The notes under the pieces were generated by a model. That model was not told where the DNA came from, ran no database searches, and saw only the letters and a list, made by a program, of their open reading frames with translations. 64,000 bases of DNA, from the NCBI GenBank assembly GCA_029219465.1, contig JAQXTL010000004.1:248001-312000 (forward strand), read 5' to 3'. A program made the position numbers and the translations under genes. Position 1 is the stretch's first letter. Every line of letters starts with the position of its first letter. This document shows, in pieces, positions 1 through 9,669 of this stretch. The stretch comes from Methanobacteriaceae archaeon (GTDB lineage: Archaea > Methanobacteriota > Methanobacteria > Methanobacteriales > Methanobacteriaceae).

Positions 1-768
1 CCCAGATGCTCTTAAAAATTTCATTAAAAAACAAAGCAATGTTTTTTCCTTAATTTCATCATGATTTATGAAAAAGGAATTTATTTGATTAAAAGACATG
101 CATTTTATAATTAGAAGCAAAGAAAATACATTATCTAAAGTTAATAACTGTTCAAATAATTCCAAATTATATTTTTGCAATACATAAATCATTTGATAAA
201 AATGATTCGGCAATATAAATTTATTATTTTTTATTAATGGATTATATTTTTCAAAATCTATTTGCCTTAAATAAGTAATTAAAGTTTCTTCCTCATTAAT
301 GTCATTTAATTTATCAAAATACATGGATAATGCTTCATCAGCAACATGAATTTTAATATTGTTCAAAATTTCAAATATTTTAATAAGAATTTCATTGAAT
401 TCATCATTTAAATCATATTTATTAACTAAATCCCCAATAGGCAAATCTATTCGGCTATTTGCATACAAAAATATGAAAAAATAACTTAAATTAATCTCAT
501 TAAGTCCTTTTTGAAATATTTGAACTAATGATTTAATAATAGCTACTTTTTTCTCGATTGAATTTTTCTTAAAAACAACATCTATTTTATTAATTAATTT
601 TCTCAATAACTCACGTACATCTAAACTTTGACTATTTCCAACATACTCAATGTAAATAAAATCTTCAAAAGAAAATTTAGACAAATCTTCAATTATCAAA
701 TCTAAATTATTATCTGATGAAATCTGATTGAAATCTTCCAAATTACTTATTATTCTGGATATTTCCAT
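1..768 (-). CDS. Hypothetical protein, 3' part beyond window edge
   Basis: An open frame runs on the minus strand from an ATG at 768 to the window edge, at least 256 codons with no stop. The start has a good ribosome binding site (GGAG, 8 bases before the ATG) and lies inside the end of the upstream gene, overlapping it by 19 bases, so the two are probably translationally coupled. The visible part is rich in Leu, Ile, Asn and Lys and looks helical throughout, with no signal peptide, membrane span or known motif. I do not recognise a family. Coupling to a gene with a phospholipase-D-like end suggests one functional unit, perhaps defence, but that is inference. The C-terminus is missing. Confidence 0.7.
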   Translation of the reverse strand, partial: MEISRIISNLEDFNQISSDNNLDLIIEDLSKFSFEDFIYIEYVGNSQSLDVRELLRKLINKIDVVFKKNSIEKKVAIIKSLVQIFQKGLNEINLSYFFIFLYANSRIDLPIGDLVNKYDLNDEFNEILIKIFEILNNIKIHVADEALSMYFDKLNDINEEETLITYLRQIDFEKYNPLIKNNKFILPNHFYQMIYVLQKYNLELFEQLLTLDNVFSLLLIIKCMSFNQINSFFINHDEIKEKTLLCFLMKFLRASG

Positions 769-2447
769 ATTAAATTCTCCGGTTTTTTTGATTCTTCCCA
801 AATTTTATTAAACTCTCGAATAACTGCTTGTGGATGTGAAACTTTTTGTAGAATATGATAATTTCGTCCGAATGAATTTACTGATGTCCCAAGTGAATAG
901 ACTTTTGGTGTTTCATGTCTTTTTGAATTTCCGGGGAATATTAAAAAACGGTCATGTGCCCCTTTACCTATTTGAACCCTAAATTGCAAATTTATACCTT
1001 CAAAATTACTATTTAAATTTGCAAAACGATTTTTTTGTTCAAGAATCCATTCGGCATCCTCGTCACGCTGAAAATATTCATTAATATTATCAATATTTTC
1101 TTTTAAACCATTTATAAAATTTGAAAACTCATTTTCACTTAAACAAACATCTTGAACCGAATTGATTTCGTTTGAAAGGTTTTTAAAATTATCTTGAATA
1201 TACTCATTGAAATAAATTCTTCTAACATCTCTTTTCACGGAACCTAAAGCTTTTAATTCAACACCCATAAAAGGACAATAAAATAATGTATTAATTATTT
1301 CATCAAAACTTAAAAAAGGATCCCATAAATATACTCCATTCTTACCATTTTCTCGAATTAATCTTCTTAAATCAGATAATCCTTCAAGTTTTCCATGTTC
1401 TGGAGTGTACTGTTTAAACGATAATGTTTTTTCAAGTAATTCTTTTTCTTTAATGCCCATTGAATTTTCAATATACTGATAATACTCTAGATTTTTAACT
1501 GATGACTCAAAATCTTTTGAATTTAAACTAATGAATTCCATTTCACCATCATTCATAAAATATCTTTTATTTTGAGTACCAATTGACATTGACAATCCAA
1601 TTGATTTTATATAATGACCTGAATCAGAATATAATAATAATCTTGGATTTTTTCTCCAGATTTTTATATTTACTAATGAATCAACATTACCTGCATTCAC
1701 TTCTTGAATGTCATTCCCATCATATTCTTCAAAATTGGTGCCAATATGATTATTATCCAATGTTGAATCAACTTCTAAAATGCACTCAGGAGATTTATCC
1801 TTAATCAAAGGATGCCAATCTAAATTAAAATTTAGAGAATCCCATGAATCTGATGCAACTTTTGTTTTAACATTTAATATATTAACTGGAAATTGAAAAA
1901 TAAAGTTTCCTAACCGGTCTCTTACTTTAAATAGATTTATAGGAATCCATTTGTGAATTTTTTTAGATATTTTTTCAAAATGTTCTTCATCTTCTATAAG
2001 AAAATCAAATTTCTTTTTTTCATCGAAAAATTCCAAAATATATGAACCAGAATAAAAGTTATTTCTCAAAACATGATTTAACCTATTATCCTCAATAGAA
2101 GGGACGAATTGTTTATTAAGCCTTCTTAAATCATTATCCTTAATAGAATACTCTCCTTTACGATTAGAAATCCATTTATATTCATTGATAATTTTTTCAA
2201 AATTCTCTTTAATTTCTACCAATGTTAATTCATATTGAAAAATAGCAATGGAACAATCATCAAGATTTATCTTCTTACAGAATCTGTCATATTGATGTTT
2301 TTCAGGAGTTACATTTTTTTCTTGGAAAATACAAATAGTATATAAATTATAAATTTTATTTTGTTCCATAATAACTAATTCAGTTACTTCACAACTATTA
2401 TAAATTCCAATGTTTCCTTTTTTTACTAATAAATCATATTCATCCAT
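750..2447 (-). CDS. Large protein with phospholipase-D-like C-terminus
   Basis: A 565-residue soluble protein of unknown function. Most of it matches nothing I recognise. Near the C-terminus, HDRFLIF at about residue 498, followed by LGTSVNSFG at about residue 520, resembles one half of the phospholipase D active-site pattern (H-x-K/R, then a small G-S/T-x-N block). Such half-domains occur in nucleases and in effectors of bacterial and archaeal defence genes. Upstream, an NGVYLWDPFLS segment (about residues 375-385) could be the matching strand region of the same fold. It overlaps the downstream gene by 19 bases, which implies an operon. The start ATG at 2447 has no strong ribosome binding site. 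Family assignment is inference from short motifs; the real function is unknown. Confidence 0.65.
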   Translation of the reverse strand: MDEYDLLVKKGNIGIYNSCEVTELVIMEQNKIYNLYTICIFQEKNVTPEKHQYDRFCKKINLDDCSIAIFQYELTLVEIKENFEKIINEYKWISNRKGEYSIKDNDLRRLNKQFVPSIEDNRLNHVLRNNFYSGSYILEFFDEKKKFDFLIEDEEHFEKISKKIHKWIPINLFKVRDRLGNFIFQFPVNILNVKTKVASDSWDSLNFNLDWHPLIKDKSPECILEVDSTLDNNHIGTNFEEYDGNDIQEVNAGNVDSLVNIKIWRKNPRLLLYSDSGHYIKSIGLSMSIGTQNKRYFMNDGEMEFISLNSKDFESSVKNLEYYQYIENSMGIKEKELLEKTLSFKQYTPEHGKLEGLSDLRRLIRENGKNGVYLWDPFLSFDEIINTLFYCPFMGVELKALGSVKRDVRRIYFNEYIQDNFKNLSNEINSVQDVCLSENEFSNFINGLKENIDNINEYFQRDEDAEWILEQKNRFANLNSNFEGINLQFRVQIGKGAHDRFLIFPGNSKRHETPKVYSLGTSVNSFGRNYHILQKVSHPQAVIREFNKIWEESKKPENLIWKYPE

Positions 2448-2493
2448 AATATTATTCTAAAAGATTTTATTTAAATAATTATGTTAATATTAA

Positions 2494-2724
2494 ACCTATT
2501 TCATCAAGGGTTATGGTTATCAAGAATGGGTTTACCTTAACTTTGCATATAAACTTGATTTGGACAATAAAATTACATATATTGATGCTGAAATTAGTAG
2601 AGATGATTCTAAAACTACGAATTCAAGGAAATCTTAAGATATATACAATAATACTTGTTATATTCAATTTAGAACATATTATCTCAGCACATATCCTAAC
2701 ACATTTATATATTCTTTAGTATAA
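2494..2724 (+). pseudogene. Gene remnant with in-frame stop
   Basis: One plus-strand frame reads from just after a TAA at 2491 to a stop at 2722 and is broken once by a TAA at 2635-2637. Both halves look protein-like (GYGYQEWVYLNFAYKLDLD before the stop, CYIQFRTYYLSTYPNTFIYS after it), with a clear aromatic/hydrophobic rhythm. No start codon with a ribosome binding site precedes it. I read this as the C-terminal remnant of a decayed gene, family unknown. The shifted 68-codon open frame at 2513-2719 is probably not real. Between here and the next gene there is only a 34-residue frame at 2752-2856, which lacks a ribosome binding site. Confidence 0.4.
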
Positions 2725-2900
2725 ATCATCATATAATAGTTAATAGATGAAATGGAAATATTAAATATTACTAGATTAAAACTTCAAAAAGAATATTGGA
2801 ATCAACAAAATATTGAGATTATAAGACTCAATACTTATCGAAGTTATAAACAATAGAACTTAATGCCATAACTAATATTAACACTAATAAAACTCAAAAA

Positions 2901-3899
2901 GTGTTGAAAATCATGATGATAATGAATGAAACCGCTTATGAATTTTTTAGCAATATTATGTTTAGCAATGCTGATAAATGGATAATTTTTGCAATTTTCT
3001 TAATTGTTATCCTATTAGGTTTCATCATAACTCGTGATTCAACCATTGCTTTTATAAAATCATTATTCAATAAATTTTTCATATCAATTACAGTTTTGTT
3101 TATGTTATATATTGGATTAGTTCTTTATATTTTAAGTTATACTCCATTTTATGCTATTTTTAGATTTTCAGACATTATTGGTTTAATAATCTTTGATTTC
3201 TTTTTATGTCTTTTTGAATCATTTAAACTATCCTATGATAATGAATACACATTTAGAATTACAAATAAATTATTGAAATCGTTGATTTTCGTTTATGCAC
3301 TTGATATTTGTAGAATGATTGAATTTCTCAATATAGATATGGGGTTATTATATGCTATTTCAAGTGATATTGCGCTAATCATAATATTGGGAATAATAAT
3401 ATTCCCATTTATGTATTTGGTATCTGTTGTGAATGAGTATTATCAAATAAATTCATTTATTGGAATAAAAGATTTAAAAGTTGATATGAAATCAGTATTC
3501 GCTGAGTATAAATTTGATCTTAAAAGATTGTTCGAATATAAAAAGAAGATTGAAAAAGTAGAAAATGAAAATATTGATTCTATGGAGTTAGATTTATTTA
3601 AATTAGAAAATAATAAAATTTATAAATTAGGTGAAGAAGTGGGCAGTTATGTCATTTGCAAAAATTTACCCAGTTTTGATCAAAACATATCTAACTGCAA
3701 AACAAAATATAAAAAATTTCAATATATAGTTAATTACGATGAAGGAGAGGGTGATGAACTAAACTATGTATATGTTCCATTAGATAATTTTGTACTGAAA
3801 TTATGTTTAAAAAATAAAACACAGCCATTAAATTATCAATCTGATTTAGTGGAATTTATTCACGAGAAATTAAATAATTACGCTGTTAAAGATCTTTAA
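2901..3899 (+). CDS. Multi-span membrane protein with cytosolic C-terminus
   Basis: First gene of a five-gene plus-strand cluster. The protein has about five hydrophobic spans in its first 190 residues (for example WIIFAIFLIVILLGFII and ALIIILGIIIFPFMYLVSVV), then a charged C-terminal half of about 140 residues expected in the cytosol. I do not recognise a family. The start is uncertain: GTG at 2901 gives 332 residues, and ATGs at 2913 and 2922 are equally possible because none has a clear ribosome binding site. Only 17 bases separate its stop from the next start, so the two are likely co-transcribed. It could be a membrane sensor or pore of the cluster; that role is inference. Confidence 0.65.
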   Translation: MLKIMMIMNETAYEFFSNIMFSNADKWIIFAIFLIVILLGFIITRDSTIAFIKSLFNKFFISITVLFMLYIGLVLYILSYTPFYAIFRFSDIIGLIIFDFFLCLFESFKLSYDNEYTFRITNKLLKSLIFVYALDICRMIEFLNIDMGLLYAISSDIALIIILGIIIFPFMYLVSVVNEYYQINSFIGIKDLKVDMKSVFAEYKFDLKRLFEYKKKIEKVENENIDSMELDLFKLENNKIYKLGEEVGSYVICKNLPSFDQNISNCKTKYKKFQYIVNYDEGEGDELNYVYVPLDNFVLKLCLKNKTQPLNYQSDLVEFIHEKLNNYAVKDL

Positions 3900-3916
3900 T
3901 TTTTAAGGTGAGAAAT

Positions 3917-5509
3917 ATGGCTGAAGATTTTGTTGTTGAATCAAGTTGCAACCCAAATTTACAATACTGGTTAATAAAAGATAAAATCAATAATTTAAGT
4001 AATATAAAATTAGAATTAGATGAAACAGTTAATTTAAAATTCTTTAAGATAAATAAAAAGCTTGATATTTTTTGCAACATGGAGCAGTATGTTGAAGAAT
4101 TTTTATACTATTTTTATGCGAAACTTACACGAATGGAGAATATAGAACGGGATTTATTAGGAATAAAAATTATTGATATATTAGAACTTTGCAAATATGT
4201 TGTTGAGGGCAAATTTAAGGATTATGCGCAAAAATATGAGTATGATGATGAAACAGATTTGATTAAACAAGTATTTTCAATAGACGAGGTAAATCCTATT
4301 TTAATTGAACTTTTAGAATATTTTTGTCATTTTTATAAAAATTATAATGATATTTATAATTCTATAAAACATGGACATGGAGTTATTGATGTTAGATTTA
4401 CGGATGTAAAAATTGATAAACTAAAAGATGTTTTATCATTTAATGATGAATTTGTTGGAATATATTGTGGAAATAAAGAAATTAAATTTTACACAGCCAT
4501 TATTCCAATAAACCTCCTAATTAAAGAAGTATTAAACCTTTTAGAGATATTAAAAAATGTTTTTAACTTCATGATGAAAACCAATGACTATGATGATTTT
4601 TCACCAGATTATGAACAATATGATAATGTGTTTTCACATTACTCAAAAATTTTTAATAATAATTATACAATAATGCTTCCGAATGTTGAAGAATTCAATG
4701 AAATTAACTCTCCAACTATTTTCATTTTAGCAGGGAAATTTGATTTAAGCAGATCCTCAATCAAATTAAATCTATCAGAGCAATTATCTGAGGACTATCC
4801 TTTCCATGTTATTTTATGGGATAATTCAAGAAGTATTAATCCAAAATTTACTGTCACAGACATTTTCGTTTCAAATTCGTTGCTTTTAGACTATAATCAG
4901 ATGTTAATCTTAAATAAAATTAATACATTGGTTTCTTCTAGAAATAACTTTTCAATTGAAATAAATAGAGATGACTTAATGGTTTCAGATGCAGTGAAAA
5001 TCAAGATTAGTGAAGAAATAACCAAATTTGATAATAACATTTTGGAGAATATGAAAATCCTTGGACATATCTTAGAAAAAAAGATAACCCTCCCATTTAA
5101 TTTAAGTCTTAAACAGGAAATTTTGATAAATGATTTTGACAAAAAAGGGAAAGATTCTGCAAACACATTATTAGCTGAAATAGAGAATAATACCAAAATA
5201 AAAACCAATGTTTATGTTGATATTCATTATGATGATTATACTGATTCTCAATATTTAGGATACACCTATGATCCTGAGTTTTATCGCATGTTTGTTAGTA
5301 ACGGTAATGAAATAAAAATCAATCATGAGTTTAAAATGAAAGGCAAAAAACTTCGTAAAATTATACAAAAAATGTATTCAAAATTGGAAAACAAACAAAA
5401 TTACAATTTAAACATGTTGAATAATGCTAAAAAAATAATATTCGTTAAAAGATATTCTAAAGATGAATTAGGATTTGAAGAAAGCTTTTTAATATTCCAC
5501 ATTTCTTAA
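3917..5509 (+). CDS. Hypothetical 530-residue soluble protein
   Basis: Starts at ATG 3917 with the ribosome binding site AAGGTGA just upstream; a GTG at 3908 lies within that site and is a less likely start. The product is acidic, rich in Asn, Asp, Ile and Lys, with no membrane span. A YNDIYNSIKHGHG stretch at about residues 145-157 recalls the N-x-x-KHG motif of some HEPN-like helical proteins, but this is a weak hint only. I do not recognise the protein. It lies between a membrane protein and a kinase-TPR gene, with 29 bases to the kinase start, so it probably acts with them. Confidence 0.65.
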   Translation: MAEDFVVESSCNPNLQYWLIKDKINNLSNIKLELDETVNLKFFKINKKLDIFCNMEQYVEEFLYYFYAKLTRMENIERDLLGIKIIDILELCKYVVEGKFKDYAQKYEYDDETDLIKQVFSIDEVNPILIELLEYFCHFYKNYNDIYNSIKHGHGVIDVRFTDVKIDKLKDVLSFNDEFVGIYCGNKEIKFYTAIIPINLLIKEVLNLLEILKNVFNFMMKTNDYDDFSPDYEQYDNVFSHYSKIFNNNYTIMLPNVEEFNEINSPTIFILAGKFDLSRSSIKLNLSEQLSEDYPFHVILWDNSRSINPKFTVTDIFVSNSLLLDYNQMLILNKINTLVSSRNNFSIEINRDDLMVSDAVKIKISEEITKFDNNILENMKILGHILEKKITLPFNLSLKQEILINDFDKKGKDSANTLLAEIENNTKIKTNVYVDIHYDDYTDSQYLGYTYDPEFYRMFVSNGNEIKINHEFKMKGKKLRKIIQKMYSKLENKQNYNLNMLNNAKKIIFVKRYSKDELGFEESFLIFHIS

Positions 5510-5538
5510 AATAAACTGTAAAAATGGGAGTGATTTTT

Positions 5539-7777
5539 ATGTCAAACCAGTTTAATGAAGGTGACGAAATATTTAAAAATTTTGAAATAACTCATGTTAG
5601 GGGAGGTGAAAATAAATCAGGTTTTGGCGTTGTTTATATTGTAAAAAATAAAATAACTGGAATCCCTTTAGCATTGAAAAACCCTACAAAATGAAAATAT
5701 ATCTATTAATGATTTAAATGAGTTTAAAAGAGAAATTTATCCTTGGATAGAATTATCAGAACATCCAAATATTGTTTCTGCATTTACCGCAGATTTAGAT
5801 GATAATAGACGACCTTATCTTTTAATGGAACCAATCCTTCCTAATGAACAAAACCATCTGACATTAACAGAGTATATAGAATCAGAAGATATAAGTGAAG
5901 AACAAGTTTTAAAGTGGTGCATTCAGTTTTGCAATGCCATGGAATATGTAAATCAAAAAGGTTATGTTCATGGCGATGTTAAATCAGATAATATTTTAAT
6001 AAGTGAAGGGATTGTTAAAATAACTGATTTTGGTTTAGTACAGTTGATTGATGAACCTACAACTAATGAACAATATAATTATTATTTATCAAATGATTTA
6101 ACTGATTCTTTTGATATATCCTATGACATCTATTCATTTGGAATAGTTATTTATCAAATGATTAATGAAGGCAAATTGCCGTTGGATGGTGCAAATAATG
6201 AGGAAATGAAAATTTACAATGAAACAGGAGAGTTTCCATTTATTAATTCAGATTTATACCCCATAATTAGAAAATGTACCCAAACTGATTCAAAAAAGAG
6301 ATATTCTTCTTTCAATGAGTTGAATAATGATTTGATAAAATTATTATATGAAAAATATTCCCAAAAAATTGAAAAACCAAAATTAATTGATTTTGGAAAT
6401 ATCAGAAATTCTCATCGAGGCCATGTGGCTGCAATTTTTAATGACATTGAAAATTGTAAAAAATATTATGATATGGCAATTTCTAACTCTGAAGATGAAA
6501 TTATTTTATTTAGTTATGCTCTAGATTTAATACATTTACGCGAATTTTCAGAAGCTTTACCCTATTTATTAAGATTAAAGGAAAACCCTGGAATATTATC
6601 TTTAGATAGGATTTATTTTAATATTGGGCGTTGTTATCATGAAGAAGTTTGTCTTTATAAATCTATCGAATATTATAAAAAAACAATAAAATTAAACAAT
6701 ACTTTTTTAAAGGCATATGTGAATTTAGGCAATGTTTATAAGGATTTTGGATTATTTGAATGGGTATTGGATTGTTATGAATATGTATTAAGTTATGATG
6801 AAAATTTCCCGGAAGCTTTAGTTAATATTGTTGATTTATATGAAAAAATGAAAGATGATAAAAATTATGAAAAATTTAAATCAAGACTAGATGACAACAT
6901 TTTCAACCCATCACTAAAATATAATGTAGGGTTATTTTTTAAAGAGGATAATGTTTCAAAATTTTTAAAATCAATGGATGAAGCAAGTAAAACATATGTA
7001 TCACAAATCCCTGCTTTAATCAAACTTTTTGAATATCACCTAAGAAATGACAACCTACTTGAAGTAAATAAAATATTTGATGAAATTTTTAAATTAAGTG
7101 ATGATGTAGACCTGTTGACTGATTTATGTTTTTCATATAAAAATCATGGACATTACACTGAATCCGTGGTAAAAATTGATTATTTATATGATAATCTAGA
7201 GGACAACAAAGAATACGTTTTACTTAAAAAATCAAAACTTATAAAAGATAACAACTTAAATGAAGCAATAGATATCTGCAAAAAATTAGTTGGAGATGAA
7301 TATAGTGATGAATTTAAGTCAAAAGTTTATATCACTTTGGGAATTTTATATTCAAAAATCAACCAAAATGATTCTTTTAATTATTTTTTAAAGGCGAATT
7401 CTTTGAATCCAAAAAGTATTTATCCCTCATTAGATTTATCAATCCATTACGCGAAAGCAGGTGAATACGAAATTGCTGAAGGATATATCGATAAAGGTCT
7501 AGAAATTGATAAAACACAATATAAATTATTATTTAATAAAGCAAGATTGTGTCAAGACCAATTTAAATATGAAGAAGCCATAACATATTATAACAAATGT
7601 TTAATGAAATTCCCTACAAGTGACGTTTATGGTTTTGCTTCATACTGTTTTATTAAATTAGATATGTTGGAACAATCTGCTGTGTACTTAAAATTAGCAA
7701 TGAATATATCTGACAATGAAGGATATTTAAAATATCTAATTTTGTATTTATCTTTATTATTGGGATTAAATAGCTAA
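5539..7777 (+). pseudogene. Ser/Thr protein kinase-TPR fusion, frameshifted
   Basis: The gene starts at ATG 5539 behind a strong ribosome binding site (GGGAGTGAT). The first 51 codons encode a kinase N-lobe start: glycine loop GGENKSGFGVVY and the ATP lysine in LALK. The frame then meets TGA at 5692. One frame over, from about 5690, the kinase continues without a gap: the C-helix region, HGDVKSDN (catalytic loop, HGD for HRD), ITDFG, and SYDIYSFG, followed by about 450 residues of TPR-like repeats. A one-base change in the A-run at 5688-5691 explains the break. Repaired, the protein would have about 745 residues. As it stands, translation from internal ATG 5825 would give a kinase without its ATP-binding loop. 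It may be a pseudogene, a sequencing error or recoding; I cannot tell which. Confidence 0.8.
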
Positions 7778-7863
7778 AATAATAAAAAGAATTAAATTCA
7801 AGAAATAATTAACTAAATATTTATTAAAGAATTCCATGCATCTTGAAAATAAAAGGAGATACG

Positions 7864-8631
7864 ATGAAAATTGAAAATTCAAATTTATATATTGCCACAA
7901 TAGCTATTTCAATTATTTTACTAATCATATTTTATTATTTTGAAACTGAAATTTCAGAGATTATGATAAACATTTCATGTAGTATTCTCGCAGCATCGAT
8001 ACTAGCAGTATTTATAGATGAAATGAATTTAAAAAGAGAAATTAAAGAAAAAAATAAGTTCAAAAAAATTTATTTTGAAGAAATAAATAATCATTTATCA
8101 CTCATTCTTGGGGAAATACTTTGGTTTGAAGAGCATAAAAATGATGACTTTATTGATTGGAATTGGGATATTGAATTATTTTTAGATTTAAGATTTAGAG
8201 TACATGCGAGCAAATATTATAAAGAAAAAGAAATTACCTTTGAAGAAGCAATAACAATGCTTAATGATATCTGTGATAAATATACAAAAGATAAAATCTT
8301 AGAAATGAAAGATGATGAAAAATTTAAAATCTCAAAAATGTTTTATATTATCTCATTTGAATGTTTATTCATTCTAGAAAGATTAAATGAATTTGATAAA
8401 AATAAATTATTTTTAGATAGTGAAAATTATCTTAAATTAACAGATTTAAATAGATTACTACATGACATGAAACTGTGTTACACATTAATGAGCAAACCTG
8501 AAAAAAATTATGGTTTTGCAATACACCTTTTAATTTCTTCTGCAAAAACAATTAGACAACTTGGAAACTATAATAATAACATCAAAGTTAGTGTAAATGA
8601 AAGCTATGTTGATATTACAAAAATTCTTTAA
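7864..8631 (+). CDS. Two-span membrane protein with cytosolic domain
   Basis: Starts at ATG 7864, directly behind AAAGGAGAT; an upstream in-frame TTG at 7843 lacks such a site. The 255-residue protein has two hydrophobic spans near the N-terminus (LYIATIAISIILLIIFYYF at about residues 7-25, and IMINISCSILAASILAVFI at about 35-53). A charged helical domain of about 200 residues follows and should face the cytosol. I do not recognise the family. A short hairpin-like membrane anchor plus helical domain is common among small effectors and sensors of defence clusters, but no catalytic motif is visible. It follows the kinase-TPR gene by 86 bases and precedes the DUF2971 gene in the same direction. 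Confidence 0.6.
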   Translation: MKIENSNLYIATIAISIILLIIFYYFETEISEIMINISCSILAASILAVFIDEMNLKREIKEKNKFKKIYFEEINNHLSLILGEILWFEEHKNDDFIDWNWDIELFLDLRFRVHASKYYKEKEITFEEAITMLNDICDKYTKDKILEMKDDEKFKISKMFYIISFECLFILERLNEFDKNKLFLDSENYLKLTDLNRLLHDMKLCYTLMSKPEKNYGFAIHLLISSAKTIRQLGNYNNNIKVSVNESYVDITKIL

Positions 8632-8714
8632 TATATAAAATCAAATTAGATTCAATACTAATGTAAGGAGAAGATATTATTATAAAAAATAATATTAATT
8701 TAAGTTTAAAACAA

Positions 8715-9545
8715 ATGTATGATATTATACAAAATAAAAAGGATTATTTTCCATCTCAGATTTATAGATATCGTGAAATAAATCCAAAAGAACCAATTGA
8801 AGATAACAAGCATATTGATGCTTTAAAAAAAGGTAAAAATTATTTAACTAATCCTTACTATTTCAATGATCCATATGATTCTGCATTTAGTATTGATATT
8901 GAACAATTTAAAAATGATTTAGTTAAAAATATCGAAAAGCAACTAAAAAAACAAATACTTAAAAACGAATTTGGAAAACATGACATTGATATTAATCGAA
9001 TTAGTAATATTAATGAAATTTTTGATGATATTAATATTATAGGTTTCAATAAAGCAGAAAACATTATTGAAAGCAATATTCAAATATTCTATCAAGCACT
9101 AATTAAAAAAATCAAATTCAAAATTTCATGTTTTAGTGAAATTAACAACTCTATTTTAATGTGGTCCCATTATGCAAATCAACATAAAGGATTTTGTATT
9201 GAGTATAATGCATCCGAAATTGAAGAAAAAATAAAAAAAGAAATTTATCCTGTTTTTTATCATGAAACCTTTTTTCCACTAATTAAAACGGAAAATGAAA
9301 TAAATGATAAAAAATTTAATTCATTGATAAAATATAAATATTGGGCATGTGAAAAAGAATGGAGATTGATACTAAATAAAGATTTTGTATATTTAAAACC
9401 CTCAAAAATATATTTAGGCGTTAAATTTAATGACCGAGATATAGATTTATTTAAAGAAATTGCACACGAACAAAGTTGCAAATTATATAAAATGAATATG
9501 AATTACACAAAATATAAATTAGAACCAAATGAGATTAAACTTTAG
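8715..9545 (+). CDS. DUF2971 family protein
   Basis: Family signs are an IYRYREI start, YFNDPYDS at about residue 55, SCFSEINNSILMWSHYANQH with GFCIEYN after it, and a late WACEKEWRLIL; together these fit DUF2971, a family of unknown biochemistry often found beside defence and mobile genes. Length (276 residues) is normal. The annotated ATG 8715 has no ribosome binding site of its own. A good AAGGAG lies at 8665-8670, 45 bases upstream, with the frame open between, but the codons at the right distance are ATT or ATA. The natural start may therefore be non-standard at 8676-8684, or the original start codon has mutated. It is the last gene of the plus-strand cluster. Confidence 0.75.
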   Translation: MYDIIQNKKDYFPSQIYRYREINPKEPIEDNKHIDALKKGKNYLTNPYYFNDPYDSAFSIDIEQFKNDLVKNIEKQLKKQILKNEFGKHDIDINRISNINEIFDDINIIGFNKAENIIESNIQIFYQALIKKIKFKISCFSEINNSILMWSHYANQHKGFCIEYNASEIEEKIKKEIYPVFYHETFFPLIKTENEINDKKFNSLIKYKYWACEKEWRLILNKDFVYLKPSKIYLGVKFNDRDIDLFKEIAHEQSCKLYKMNMNYTKYKLEPNEIKL

Positions 9546-9669
9546 TTTACCAGATAAATGGAATATTTTAAGTTTATCTAATAATATTATACATCTACTA
9601 AATAAAGCGACATGATAAATTTTTTCATGAAATAATAATCCACTCTTAAAATATTTATCTTAGAAGACA

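Noticed and set aside
2513-2719. A 68-codon frame in the gap after the PLD-like gene
   Set aside because: The neighbouring frame reads like a real protein remnant and this one does not; it lacks a ribosome binding site.
5688-5694. Programmed ribosomal frameshift in the kinase gene
   Set aside because: The A-run is only four long, there is no obvious stimulatory structure and no known case in this family; an ordinary indel is simpler.
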